DNA of 41,924 bases from an uncultured Bacilli bacterium (GTDB lineage: Bacteria > Bacillota_I > Bacilli_A > RF39 > UBA660), in NCBI GenBank assembly GCA_944332725.1, contig CALVKO010000006.1, positions 1 to 41,924 of the forward strand, read 5' to 3'. The notes under the pieces are model-generated. The model was not told the DNA's origin, did not search any database, and was given only the letters and a program-made list of their open reading frames with translations. Shown one piece after another: positions 1 through 8,145 of the stretch. Both the position numbers and the translations under genes were made by a program. How positions within the stretch are numbered: the stretch's first letter is position 1; every line of letters starts with the position of its first letter.

Positions 1-113
1 AATTCTATTATTTCTTTTTCCAAAATATGTTCTAGTAATGGTTTTAAAATATTTGGTTTAACTACTGCTCTCATAAAAATTGGTTCATATTTTGCAGTAT
101 AGAACTTTTTTAT
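1..113 (-). pseudogene. Partial gene at window edge, possible PD-(D/E)XK-family protein N-terminus, frame broken at its start
   Basis: An open minus-strand frame runs off the window start. It encodes a segment reading KFYTAKYEPIFMRAVV followed by KPNILKPLLEHIL. The alternation of a short basic start, an aromatic/Phe block and an LLxxIL helix resembles N-termini of Rpn/PD-(D/E)XK nuclease-family 'transposases', but this is weak. A good ribosome-binding site (GGAGG, 122-126) is followed by a TTG codon. The TTG frame stops after ten codons, while the readable frame lacks a standard start and has an in-frame TGA just upstream. Removing one A from the six-A run (T6 at 106-111) would join TTG to the readable frame. 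Either the gene is broken, or there is an indel error, or it uses ATA (113-111) as start. Confidence 0.35.
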
Positions 114-317
114 TCAAATCACCTCCTATTAGTTATATTAGCCAAAAATTGGTGATTTCCTTTTTATTTAGCAAAGAAATTGTAATTTCTTACAATTTCT
201 TACAAATTATATTATCAATCTTTTTATTTTATCAGCATCTACTTTATCAAGTATTATCATATTTTTACCTTGAGTTATGTATATTATATATCAAAAATAC
301 ATAAAAGTCCATATTTT

Positions 318-1595
318 TTAAGGCTTTAAAGCAGTTATTGGAATTATATAAATTCCTGTTTCTGGATCTTTAGCTATTACATCTGTATATCCAACTATAA
401 CACACATAAATTTAGGTTTTTTTATCATATTATTATATAAATTTAATAAATTTTGCTTAGCCTCTTCAACTTGATTAAATCCTAATTTTATTTCAATGAT
501 AGCATATTCACCATCTTTAAACTCCAATATAGAATCTGCTTCTAAACCAGTAACATTATCTCTAAAATGATATAATTTACCACCTAAATATTCCATATAA
601 ATATTTAAATCACGTTCTACTAATGCTTCAAACATAAGCCCAAAAGTTTTTAAATCATTCATTAATTTATCTTTAGTTAAGTCTAAACAAGCACAGGCTA
701 ATGAAGGATCTATAAAATGTCTTTTAGCTGTCTTACCTACTCTTTCTTTTGAACGATAGTTATTACTATATGCTTCTTGGTTTTCAATTATATTAAGTCT
801 ATTTAAAACATCTAAATAGTCATCTATAGTAATACGACTTTCAATTAATTCTTTTTCATTAGCAAACTCTTCTATATCTTTTAATAGAGTACTTTTATTT
901 GAAATAGTCGATTCATTACGAGCCAAACTTTTAAGTAACATCAACATTTTATTTTTATCTCTTTTTTTATCATCGTTAATATCTTTTTCGAGAATTGCTT
1001 CAATATAACTTTTAGGAATAATTCCAGCCTTATTTTCTTCAATATTTATATTTGAAGGCCAGCCACCTCTTATTATTAAATTAGCTAATTCATCTAATGT
1101 AATTTTAGGATTTAATTCATTTTTTACATTATTATTTAATAAATCACTAATCGAAACTTTTCCAGTTGAATCACCTGATTCGTATAAACTCATAGTATTC
1201 ATTTTTATTTTTCCTATTCTTCCTGCTCCAAAATGATGAATCTTTTCTTTTTGATTTTCATCAGTTAATTTTGTTGAACAAGTTAGAATATAATTTCCTT
1301 TTGCCGTTGTGTCATCACATTTTCTTCTAATTGCATCCCATATTTCTGGAATTAAATTCCACTCATCAATTAATTCTGGTTTTTCATTATTTAAAATTAA
1401 ATCAAAACTTAATCTTGCTTTTTCCTTTGTTTCTTCTTCATCTAAATATACTACACTATTAGCGTGGTTTAAAGATGTCCAGGTTTTACCACACCATTTT
1501 GGTCCTTCAATACTTACAGCCCCAAAAATAGATAAATAATCATCTATTTTTTTATCAACCAATCTTTCTATATATTCATTTTTACGCAATGACAT
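318..1595 (-). CDS. ATP-binding protein with AAA_14 and DUF4143 domains
   Basis: A 425-residue protein with a P-loop near the N-terminus (GPKWCGKT, about residues 40-47) and a Walker B-like LIDEW about 55 residues later. The C-terminal part has a PD-(D/E)XK-like signature (GLEADSILEF then YAIIEIKLG), as expected for DUF4143. These AAA_14-DUF4143 proteins are widespread, often multicopy and have no firm function; some are tied to mobile or toxin-like loci. I chose ATG 1595 (MSLRKNEY) rather than the longer frame from 1622 because GGAGGG lies 5 nt before it. A TGA-TAAAAT extended -10 at 1613-1621 sits six bases before that site, and three 23-bp repeats lie further upstream. Confidence 0.85.
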   Translation of the reverse strand: MSLRKNEYIERLVDKKIDDYLSIFGAVSIEGPKWCGKTWTSLNHANSVVYLDEEETKEKARLSFDLILNNEKPELIDEWNLIPEIWDAIRRKCDDTTAKGNYILTCSTKLTDENQKEKIHHFGAGRIGKIKMNTMSLYESGDSTGKVSISDLLNNNVKNELNPKITLDELANLIIRGGWPSNINIEENKAGIIPKSYIEAILEKDINDDKKRDKNKMLMLLKSLARNESTISNKSTLLKDIEEFANEKELIESRITIDDYLDVLNRLNIIENQEAYSNNYRSKERVGKTAKRHFIDPSLACACLDLTKDKLMNDLKTFGLMFEALVERDLNIYMEYLGGKLYHFRDNVTGLEADSILEFKDGEYAIIEIKLGFNQVEEAKQNLLNLYNNMIKKPKFMCVIVGYTDVIAKDPETGIYIIPITALKP

Positions 1596-1621
1596 TTTAT
1601 CCCTCCATATAAATTTTATCA
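1596..1621 (-). promoter_or_regulatory. Compact promoter plus RBS of the AAA_14/DUF4143 gene
   Basis: Extended -10 TGA-TAAAAT (1621-1613), six bases, then GGAGGG (1606-1601), five bases, then ATG. No convincing -35. The spacing matches the other compact promoters in this window. Confidence 0.5.
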
Positions 1622-1640
1622 TAAAATAATTATTTAATCA

Positions 1641-1709
1641 AATTTAATATACAAATTTTAAGAATTTTAATATACATTTTTTAAGAATTTTGATATGCAA
1701 ATTTTAAAA
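1641..1709. repeat. Three tandem 23-bp AT-rich repeats
   Basis: Three consecutive 23-base units at 1641-1663, 1664-1686 and 1687-1709 share the pattern ATTTTAATATACAAATTTTA followed by AGA, with a few substitutions each. They lie directly upstream of the promoter of the DUF4143 ATPase gene. Regular phasing of about two helical turns suggests an iterated protein-binding site, but AT-rich sequence can look repetitive by chance. Confidence 0.6.
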
Positions 1710-1731
1710 AAACTGTTTTAAAAACAGTTTA
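1706..1731 (-). terminator. Rho-independent terminator after the CofE-like gene
   Basis: On the minus strand AAACTGTTTT pairs with AAAACAGTTT and is followed by a run of T. The stem begins within the stop codon of the CofE-like gene, closing the t6A operon. Confidence 0.8.
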
Positions 1732-2901
1732 TTCATCAGCATAATTACTAAAATATCTTTGTACTAAAACTACTGGTGTCCCTTTATCTCCAGAACCACT
1801 TGTTAAATCACAAAGGGAGCCTAATAAATCAGTTATTTGTCTTGGCGTTGTACCTAAAGTTATATTTTGGCCTTTTAAATCTTTTTCTTTATTTTTAATT
1901 TCTTTCCTCATTGCTTCTTGTAATTCACTACCTCTTAAATTAGCAAATTTATTGTCAGAAACATATTTTAATTTAATTTCATTAGGTGTTCCTTTTAAAC
2001 CATCAGTATAAAATGGTGAAACAACAGGATCAGCTAACTCCCAAATTTTACCAACTGGATCTTTAAAAGCACCATCACCATATATCATAACTTCAACATT
2101 TTTATTAGTTTTTTCTTTTATCATTTTTTGAATATCTAAAACTAATTGTTCACAATTATTAGGAAATAATTTTAATCTTTCATCCGTTGATTTATTAGAA
2201 CCTAATAAACCATATTTACTATTAAATCCAGAACCATTTATTGATTCATTTAAAATATTATCTAAACCTAAACAATTAAGTAATCTTTTAGTTTCAAAAC
2301 GAGTATGAATATCACATGCTAAGGCTTCATCAACATAATTATATATAACTTTTGGATCATTAGCAAAAACAAAATCAATTTCACAATTTTCACTTTCAAC
2401 TAACTCTTTATAAAAATCAACATAATTTATTCCTGTAAATGTATGAACCTCATTTTTAAATAATTCATTATATTTTTCGTATGATAAAACATCAACATAA
2501 GGATTTATATCATATTCTCTTAAATATTTTTCATCAAATAAATGATTCCCCACTTCATCTGCTGGATAACTTAATAACATTGTTATTTTACTACATCCTC
2601 TTGCTATACCTTTTAAAATCATTGAAAACCTATTTCTACTTAAAATTGGAAAAACAATTCCAATATGATTAGTTTTAAATTTTCTTTTAATGTCTAAAGC
2701 AATATCATCAACTGTGCAATAATTACCTTGAGCAATACCAACTACTGCTTCAGTTACAGCAATAACATCTTTATCTAATATTTCAAAATTTTCACTTATA
2801 CTAGCGTTCATAACTGAATCTACAACAATACTAGCTAAATCATCATTTTCTTTAATAATAGGTGTTCTAATACCTCTTACTATAGTTCCTACATTTCTCA
2901 T
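1729..2901 (-). CDS. Coenzyme F420-0:L-glutamate ligase-like protein (CofE family)
   Basis: A 390-residue soluble protein resembling the CofE/FbiB ligase fold family. It has an N-terminal block ([14 protein letters not shown], about residues 8-21), a region with [13 protein letters not shown] (about 49-61) and a conserved [18 protein letters not shown] stretch in the second half. CofE itself adds glutamate to F420-0. Nothing else in the window suggests F420 synthesis, and the Bacillota versions of this family are uncharacterised, so the substrate here is probably something else. The ATG overlaps the tsaD stop by four bases and is preceded by GGAGAG, so it is translated as the last gene of the t6A operon. 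A terminator follows its stop. Confidence 0.75.
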   Translation of the reverse strand: MRNVGTIVRGIRTPIIKENDDLASIVVDSVMNASISENFEILDKDVIAVTEAVVGIAQGNYCTVDDIALDIKRKFKTNHIGIVFPILSRNRFSMILKGIARGCSKITMLLSYPADEVGNHLFDEKYLREYDINPYVDVLSYEKYNELFKNEVHTFTGINYVDFYKELVESENCEIDFVFANDPKVIYNYVDEALACDIHTRFETKRLLNCLGLDNILNESINGSGFNSKYGLLGSNKSTDERLKLFPNNCEQLVLDIQKMIKEKTNKNVEVMIYGDGAFKDPVGKIWELADPVVSPFYTDGLKGTPNEIKLKYVSDNKFANLRGSELQEAMRKEIKNKEKDLKGQNITLGTTPRQITDLLGSLCDLTSGSGDKGTPVVLVQRYFSNYADE

Positions 2902-3902
2902 ATATTCTCTCCTAACTCACAATTTGCCTTAGCATTTAAATTTATATCACTAACTATTCCTTTTTGATAGGCATAATAACCTGCTGCTCCAATCATTGCT
3001 GCATTATCGGTACAATATAAAATTGGAGGTACAGTTAAATTAATATTATTTTTATTACATTCTTGTTCTAATGATGATCTAATACCACTATTAGCTGCAA
3101 CACCACCAGCAACAATTAAATTTTTAACATTATATTCTTTTAAAGCTTTCATTGTTTTTTTAGTTAATATTTCAACAACTTTATTTTGAAATGAGCACGC
3201 TAAATCTTCTTTTCTAATAGTATTTCCTTTTTGTAATTCATTATGATTTAAATTAATAACTGCAGATTTAATACCACTAAAACTAAAATCATACGAACTA
3301 TCATTAAGCGGAAGTGGTAATTTATAAGTATCTTTACCTAATTTAGCCATTTTATCGATACTAGGGCCTCCTGGATAAGGTATATCTAATACTCTAGCCA
3401 CTTTATCATAACATTCTCCAACAGCATCATCTAAAGTACCACCTATTTTTTTAAATGAATAATCACTTTCCATATATACTAATTCTGTATGCCCACCACT
3501 AACAACTAAAGCAATTAAAGGAAATTCTAATCTTTTAACTAAGTTATTAGCATATATATGTCCTGCTATGTGATGTACAGGAATTAATGGTTTATTATAA
3601 ATATAAGATAATGTCTTAGCAGCTAATAATCCTACTAATAAAGATCCAATCAACCCAGGACCATAAGTCACAGCAATTGCATCAATATCTTCAATCTTCA
3701 TATTTGCTTTGTTTAATACTTCTTCTAAAACAATAGTTATACTTTCAACATGAGAACGACTTGCTATTTCAGGTACTACTCCTCCATATAATTTATGAAT
3801 ATCAATTTGAGATAATATCACCGTTCCTAAATCAGTAGTACCATCTTTAATTATACTCATACTTGTTTCATCACAAGATGATTCAATTGCTAAAATTGTC
3901 AT
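2898..3902 (-). CDS. tsaD: tRNA threonylcarbamoyladenosine synthesis ATPase-fold transferase TsaD
   Basis: TsaD joins the threonylcarbamoyl group to A37 of ANN-decoding tRNAs, working with TsaB and TsaE in the cytoplasm. The 334-residue protein has the family length and starts with the typical [14 protein letters not shown]. It carries the metal-binding HxxxH motif ([10 protein letters not shown], about 109-118), SGGHTEL (about 134-140), and the C-terminal [11 protein letters not shown] and [12 protein letters not shown] blocks. GGAGGTG is correctly placed before ATG 3902. Its start overlaps the end of rimI, and its end overlaps the CofE-like gene, so expression is coupled in the tsaE-tsaB-rimI-tsaD operon. 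Confidence 0.97.
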   Translation of the reverse strand: MTILAIESSCDETSMSIIKDGTTDLGTVILSQIDIHKLYGGVVPEIASRSHVESITIVLEEVLNKANMKIEDIDAIAVTYGPGLIGSLLVGLLAAKTLSYIYNKPLIPVHHIAGHIYANNLVKRLEFPLIALVVSGGHTELVYMESDYSFKKIGGTLDDAVGECYDKVARVLDIPYPGGPSIDKMAKLGKDTYKLPLPLNDSSYDFSFSGIKSAVINLNHNELQKGNTIRKEDLACSFQNKVVEILTKKTMKALKEYNVKNLIVAGGVAANSGIRSSLEQECNKNNINLTVPPILYCTDNAAMIGAAGYYAYQKGIVSDINLNAKANCELGENI

Positions 3903-4272
3903 TTTTCACCTCCATTAAGTAACCATCTATACCATCATAATATTTTTTTCTTATACCAATAATTTTAAATCCTAATTTTTTATATAAATTAATTGCACTA
4001 ACATTATTTACATTTACTTCTAAAGTTATATTTTCAAAATCATAATTATCAACTACATATTTTATTAAATTATAAGCAATACTTTTTCTTCTATATTCAT
4101 TAATAACAAATATATAATTTATTTCTATCTTTTCATACATAACACTATAATCTAAAAATCCTACTAATATATCATTTATATAATACCCTATTACTTTATT
4201 AAAAGGATTTAAAGTTACTTTATAATTACTCAAATTTTTTATATAATTAATGTCTTTAATTTCTTTTATCAT
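3883..4272 (-). CDS. rimI: RimI-like GNAT N-acetyltransferase
   Basis: A 129-residue GNAT protein. The acetyl-CoA loop appears as [13 protein letters not shown] (about 78-90), a variant of the usual RxxGxG/A with Ser replacing the first Gly. The C-terminal half has the RimI-like [17 protein letters not shown] block. RimI acetylates the N-terminal alanine of ribosomal protein S18 in E. coli, and its gene commonly sits between tsaB and tsaD as here. The name rests mainly on that position plus the C-terminal motif. It overlaps both neighbours (17 bases with tsaB, 20 with tsaD). The loop substitution leaves activity somewhat uncertain. Confidence 0.8.
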   Translation of the reverse strand: MIKEIKDINYIKNLSNYKVTLNPFNKVIGYYINDILVGFLDYSVMYEKIEINYIFVINEYRRKSIAYNLIKYVVDNYDFENITLEVNVNNVSAINLYKKLGFKIIGIRKKYYDGIDGYLMEVKNDNFSN

Positions 4273-4837
4273 CTAATTTTTCTTCTGCTTCAGTTCTTTT
4301 TAAATAATTAGGATTTAAGTTATGAGGATTAATAGGCTCATCAAATTCATGTTTTTTTATTATTTTAAGTAAATCAATATTATCATAACTATTAATTATA
4401 GTATAATCTATAGGATATTTTATATCATTTAATAAAATGTGTTGATCTTCCAAATAACAATTCAAATCCTTATCATAAATTCCAGCATAAACATATCCTC
4501 GTCTTGCATCAATTAAAGCCACATTATATTTTGTATCTGTATTAGTAGTTGCTAATAATTCTAATTCACTTAATTCAATAATAGGAATATTTAAACAAAA
4601 TCCAATTGTTTTAGCAATTGTAACTCCAACTCTAATTCCTGTAAAAGAACCAGGACCATTTACTACAAATATTTTATCAATACCCATAATATCAGGAACT
4701 GCTTCTTCTATTACTTTCATAACTTTAGATGATGTATCATTGTTATTTTTATCAATAAAAAAATAGTCAATTTTATTATTGATAATAGTGCTTATAATTA
4801 AACTATTAGAACATGTATCTATGAAAAGATATTTCAT
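4256..4837 (-). CDS. tsaB: tRNA threonylcarbamoyladenosine synthesis protein TsaB
   Basis: TsaB is the scaffold partner that dimerises with TsaD in t6A synthesis. The 193-residue protein begins MKYLFIDTCSNS, has the diagnostic GPGSFTGIRVG (about 61-71), and later LIDARRGYVYAGIYD. It is somewhat shorter than the usual 220-230 residues because the C-terminal half is reduced. The start overlaps tsaE by four bases (ATGA) and the end overlaps rimI. Confidence 0.95.
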   Translation of the reverse strand: MKYLFIDTCSNSLIISTIINNKIDYFFIDKNNNDTSSKVMKVIEEAVPDIMGIDKIFVVNGPGSFTGIRVGVTIAKTIGFCLNIPIIELSELELLATTNTDTKYNVALIDARRGYVYAGIYDKDLNCYLEDQHILLNDIKYPIDYTIINSYDNIDLLKIIKKHEFDEPINPHNLNPNYLKRTEAEEKLDDKRN

Positions 4838-5283
4838 AAAACAGCCTCACACAATTCTTCATATTGTTTACCATAAGGAGTTATTATTAAAATTCTTTTA
4901 TTTTCATCTAATACTTTAATTTTAATATCTAATCTTTCTTTAGGTAATATATCTTTAATCGTATCAGCCCATTCAATTATAACAACTCCTCCTTTAGTAT
5001 AATATTCTTCAATATTAACTCCACTAGTATTGCCATCTAAACGATAAACATCCATGTGATATAGAGGTAATTCACCATCATATTCTTTAATAATAGAAAA
5101 AGTTGGAGAAGTAATATTATCTTTAATTCCCAATGCTTGAGCAAATCCTTTAGTAAATAAAGTTTTCCCGCTTCCTAATTCACCATTTAAACAAATAATC
5201 ATATTAGGAAATTTTTCAGATTCTAAATTCTGCGCTAGTTCAATTGTATCATATTCATCTTTCATTGTAACTTTATATTCCAT
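4834..5283 (-). CDS. tsaE: tRNA threonylcarbamoyladenosine synthesis ATPase TsaE
   Basis: TsaE is the small P-loop ATPase that resets the TsaBD complex between cycles. The 149-residue protein has Walker A GELGSGKT (about 34-41), SPTFSIIKEY (switch I-like) and the HMDVYRL and VIIEWAD blocks typical of the family. It is the first gene of the operon. GGTGAT lies four bases before the ATG, and a TATAAT -10 (5305-5300) lies six bases before that, giving a very short leader. Confidence 0.96.
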   Translation of the reverse strand: MEYKVTMKDEYDTIELAQNLESEKFPNMIICLNGELGSGKTLFTKGFAQALGIKDNITSPTFSIIKEYDGELPLYHMDVYRLDGNTSGVNIEEYYTKGGVVIIEWADTIKDILPKERLDIKIKVLDENKRILIITPYGKQYEELCEAVL

Positions 5284-5305
5284 TTATATCACCAACATTA
5301 TTATA
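5284..5305 (-). promoter_or_regulatory. Compact promoter plus RBS of the tsaE operon
   Basis: On the minus strand TATAAT (5305-5300), six bases, GGTGAT (5293-5288), four bases, ATG. A perfect -10 with a predicted leader of about 10 nt. No clear -35 is visible. Confidence 0.6.
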
Positions 5306-5343
5306 TAAAATAAATCAAATTATTACAATATATTTTAATTAAT

Positions 5344-5372
5344 TTGACTTTTTTTTAATTTTGTAGTATTAT
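5344..5372 (+). promoter_or_regulatory. Sigma-A type promoter of the 5404 gene
   Basis: TTGACT (5344-5349), 17 bases, TATTAT (5367-5372). It fits the housekeeping consensus well and points at the gene at 5404. It is divergent from the tsaE promoter about 40 bases away. Confidence 0.75.
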
Positions 5373-5403
5373 TATTGACCGTGCACTTAAAAAGGAGGTT
5401 TTT

Positions 5404-6189
5404 ATGTCAAATAATGTAATAGAATTTAAAGAATTTATAAATTGTTATCAAAATGCTTTAAATTCATCTTTAAAAGCAAATGAAAATGTGAAAGTTTATT
5501 TTACTTATAAAAATGAAAGACTAAATGTTGAAATTATTAGTGATTCAACATATATAGTAGATTCATTTCAATGTACAAATCAATTATACAATGAAATGAT
5601 AAATCTATTATATACAAGTTTTATCTCATCAGGAAAAGCAGTTGTTCCATATAACTTAAATGGAAAATATATTGTTAAAGGTGAAAATATCGAATTAATT
5701 TCTACTATTCCACAAGAATTATCTGATAAAATTTCTACATATTTCTATAGTAGTAAAAGAAATACAATATCAAGTCAAAAACAATTAACTGAATTTGACA
5801 AAGTTACTTCATTATTTAAATCTTATAGTACTTTTTTAAAAAGATGTATAAAAAAAGAATATCCTAGTGATGTAAAAATAGCATATAAAAACGGATTTTA
5901 CACTATAACAATAACTAACAATAATGAAATAATATTTAAAAAGGAAATTGCTTGTAGTTTAATTAAAGCACAATTTTTAGATAAAATAATATGTGAAAAT
6001 ATTATTGATGAAAGCAGTGTTATTTTATCTAGTATTATAAGTGATTGTTTAAAAATTCAAACACCAAAAATTCATTTAACAATTCCATATAATGATAAAC
6101 TTCACAATTTTCATGAAGAAGCTTTAGAAAAAATTAATGAATATAATTTTTCTTTGCCAAAGCAAAAAATAAAAAGTTCTAATCGTTAG
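5404..6189 (+). CDS. Unrecognised 261-residue cytoplasmic protein
   Basis: I do not recognise the family. The protein has no signal peptide or membrane segment. It is rich in Lys, Ile, Asn and Ser. It may consist of two similar halves: a region about residues 1-90 and one about 130-225, both containing a strand-rich stretch (VKVYFTYKNERLNVEII and VKIAYKNGFYTITI) followed by helices. That internal similarity is only suggestive. It has a strong promoter and a canonical AAAGGAGG site, so it is a genuine expressed gene. It stands alone on the plus strand between the divergent t6A operon and convergent tyrS, with which it overlaps by 11 bases inside a shared terminator. Confidence 0.7.
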   Translation: MSNNVIEFKEFINCYQNALNSSLKANENVKVYFTYKNERLNVEIISDSTYIVDSFQCTNQLYNEMINLLYTSFISSGKAVVPYNLNGKYIVKGENIELISTIPQELSDKISTYFYSSKRNTISSQKQLTEFDKVTSLFKSYSTFLKRCIKKEYPSDVKIAYKNGFYTITITNNNEIIFKKEIACSLIKAQFLDKIICENIIDESSVILSSIISDCLKIQTPKIHLTIPYNDKLHNFHEEALEKINEYNFSLPKQKIKSSNR

Positions 6190-6200
6190 AACTTTTTTTG
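6171..6200. terminator. Bidirectional terminator shared by the 5404 gene and tyrS
   Basis: AAAAAGTTCTAA, loop TCG, TTAGAACTTTTTTT. A-tracts and T-tracts flank the stem, so it works in both directions. The TAG of the plus-strand gene lies in the right arm and the TAG of tyrS in the left arm. Confidence 0.8.
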
Positions 6201-7411
6201 ATACCTAAATAATATTTCTTCTTTCCTTTTCTTAACACAATTATTTCATTATTAATAGCCATATCTTTAGTTATTAATTTATCTTCTATTATCTTCTCAT
6301 CATTAATAGTTATAGCACCATTATTTATAAATTCCCTTGCTTCTCTTTTAGAAGAACAAATATTATTATCTACTAATAATTCAACTAAATTTTTTTCTTC
6401 AAAATTAAAAGTTGGAACACCTTTAAATCCTATCAATATTTCCTCTTTAGTTAAATTTTTAATATTTCCACTAAATAAAGATTCACTAATCTTAACTGCT
6501 TTTTCATATTCGTCTACTCCATGTAAAAATGTAATGACTTCTTTAGCCAAAGCTTTATGAGCTTCTCTTTTTTCAGGACATGATAAATGTTTTTTTTCTA
6601 ATTCTTTTATTTCATCAATTGATAAAAATGTTAATTTTTTTATGTATTCAATTACTTTACTATCTTCAGAATTTAAGAAAAATTGATACATTTCATAACT
6701 AGATGTTTTATTGATATCTAACCAAATAGCGTTTCCTTCTGACTTACCAAATTTGGTACCATCTGCTTTTGTAATTAATGGCATAGTTAAACCATAGGCT
6801 TCTTTATTTATTTTTTTTCTTATTAATTCAACACCAGAAGTAATATTACCCCATTGGTCAGAACCGCCTATTTGTAATATACAACCTTTGTTTTCATATA
6901 GCCATAAAAAATCTAATGCTTGCATAATCATATATGAAAATTCAGTATATGTTATCCCAATATCTAATCTACTTTTGACAGTTTCTTTATTTAACATATA
7001 ATTCAAATTAAAATATTTACCATAATCTCTTAAATAATCAATAAAATTAATATCTTTTGACCAATCATAATTATTAACTACTTCAAAACCAAATATCTTT
7101 TCAACTTGAGCCCTTAATTTTTTGTAATTATAATCTAATAATTCTTTAGTAATCATTGGTCTTTCAGCAGTTGGTTTAGGATCACCAATTAATCCAGTTG
7201 CTCCGCCTACTAACAAAATTGGATTATGTCCACCTTTTTTTAATCTAGTTGCCATTGAAAATGTTGAATAGTGTCCAATATGCAAACTATCACCTGTTGG
7301 ATCTGTTCCTATATAAAAAGTTAAGCCACCATTATTAATTTTTTCAATTAAACTTTCATCAGTTATATTTTCAATTAAACCTCTCCATACTAATTCATCA
7401 TATAATTTCAT
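6179..7411 (-). CDS. tyrS: Tyrosyl-tRNA synthetase
   Basis: Class I synthetase charging tRNA-Tyr. The 410-residue protein has FYIGTDPTGDSLHIGHY (HIGH at about 43-46), the tyrosine-pocket region YMIMQALDFLWLY and GGSDQWGN, and a KMSKS-type loop as KFGKSEGNA. An S4 RNA-binding domain forms the C-terminus (ICSSKREAREFINNGAI). Its ATG overlaps the dut stop (ATGA), so it is translationally coupled to dut and lies under the upstream T-box. Confidence 0.97.
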   Translation of the reverse strand: MKLYDELVWRGLIENITDESLIEKINNGGLTFYIGTDPTGDSLHIGHYSTFSMATRLKKGGHNPILLVGGATGLIGDPKPTAERPMITKELLDYNYKKLRAQVEKIFGFEVVNNYDWSKDINFIDYLRDYGKYFNLNYMLNKETVKSRLDIGITYTEFSYMIMQALDFLWLYENKGCILQIGGSDQWGNITSGVELIRKKINKEAYGLTMPLITKADGTKFGKSEGNAIWLDINKTSSYEMYQFFLNSEDSKVIEYIKKLTFLSIDEIKELEKKHLSCPEKREAHKALAKEVITFLHGVDEYEKAVKISESLFSGNIKNLTKEEILIGFKGVPTFNFEEKNLVELLVDNNICSSKREAREFINNGAITINDEKIIEDKLITKDMAINNEIIVLRKGKKKYYLGIKKSSND

Positions 7412-7893
7412 TTTTCATCTCTCCTATCTGTACTTCCAATACCACCTTTTCGAATTTCAGTAGCATCATCATTATCTGTAATTAAAAAATTAATAAATAC
7501 TCCTTGGCCATATGCTTGATTTTTAGAAATAATAACTTCTTCTTTTCCTTCATTTTGAATAGAAAACCACATATGTCCCTCATTTGTTTCATTATTATAA
7601 TAATCACTTTCGATTAAACCAACTTGATTTGTTAATCTTAAATTATACTTAAACCCCAAACTGCTCCTCATCAATAGTAATAATGCTTCATCACTATTAA
7701 AATTAGATTTATAGCCAGTAGGGATTTTAACTATTTCTCCTGGTTTAATTATTATATCATTTATAGCAAAAAAATCATATCCCGCACTGTTTTTAGTTGC
7801 TCTTTTGGGTAATAAATAATTATTATATAAATTTATGTCATTTTTAATATCTTTTTTAAACTGCTCAAAACTTATTTTTTCAAAATATCTCAT
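7408..7893 (-). CDS. dut: dUTP diphosphatase (dUTPase)
   Basis: Hydrolyses dUTP to dUMP and pyrophosphate, keeping uracil out of DNA and feeding dTMP synthesis. The 161-residue protein shows the trimeric dUTPase motifs in order: motif 1 SAGYDFFA, motif 2 MRSSLG, motif 3 NQVGLIESDYYNNE, and C-terminal motif 5 as RKGGIGSTD. ATG 7893 is chosen because GGAGG is 5-6 bases upstream; a TTG four codons earlier lies inside that site. The gene is the first after the T-box terminator and overlaps tyrS. Being under tyrosyl T-box control is unexpected for a nucleotide-pool enzyme. Confidence 0.9.
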   Translation of the reverse strand: MRYFEKISFEQFKKDIKNDINLYNNYLLPKRATKNSAGYDFFAINDIIIKPGEIVKIPTGYKSNFNSDEALLLLMRSSLGFKYNLRLTNQVGLIESDYYNNETNEGHMWFSIQNEGKEEVIISKNQAYGQGVFINFLITDNDDATEIRKGGIGSTDRRDEK

Positions 7894-7905
7894 ATTTACC
7901 TCCAA

Positions 7906-8109
7906 AAAAAATATTCATAATTTAAGGACGAATATAATCCGCGGTACCACCTTAATTTATGAATATCTCATACACTCTAATTTATAACGCAATTACCCGT
8001 TTCAACTCCCAAAATGTAATTCATTATTTAATCTTGATTAGTTTCCATCAACCACTAACTTTCTATATTGCTAATTAAATAACTATATTTTTGTTCCTCG
8101 TCAAATATA
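7906..8109 (-). promoter_or_regulatory. T-box riboswitch leader, tyrosine type (specifier UAC)
   Basis: The minus-strand transcript carries the diagnostic T-box AAGGTGGTACCGCGG (7953-7939). Just downstream CCTTAA...TTATGAATAT pairs with ATATTCATAA...TTAAGG to form the terminator, followed by a run of T that ends at the dut RBS. The T-box bulge reads UGGU, matching a tRNA with discriminator A. In stem I, UAC (8018-8016) followed by a purine lies where the specifier is expected, between the upper helix (GTTATTTAAT with ATTAAATAA) and the lower helix. Uncharged tRNA-Tyr would stabilise the antiterminator and turn on dut-tyrS. Confidence 0.93.
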
Positions 8110-8115
8110 TAAACA

Positions 8116-8145
8116 ATAATATCACATAATCAATATAAATGTCAA
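8116..8145 (-). promoter_or_regulatory. Promoter of the T-box/dut/tyrS transcript
   Basis: TTGACA (8145-8140), 18 bases, TGA-TATTAT (-10 at 8121-8116). The -35 overlaps the last codon and TGA stop of the upstream HD gene. Confidence 0.8.

Noticed and set aside
114-317. Small plus-strand gene in the first 300 bases
   Set aside because: The frame is AT-rich and hydrophobic by composition only, lacks a ribosome-binding site and overlaps the minus-strand gene start. Apart from a short TTTCTTACAA repeat nothing is visible.
7894-7905. TTG start for dUTPase at 7905
   Set aside because: It overlaps the GGAGG site that serves ATG 7893, and the extra residues are not family-like.
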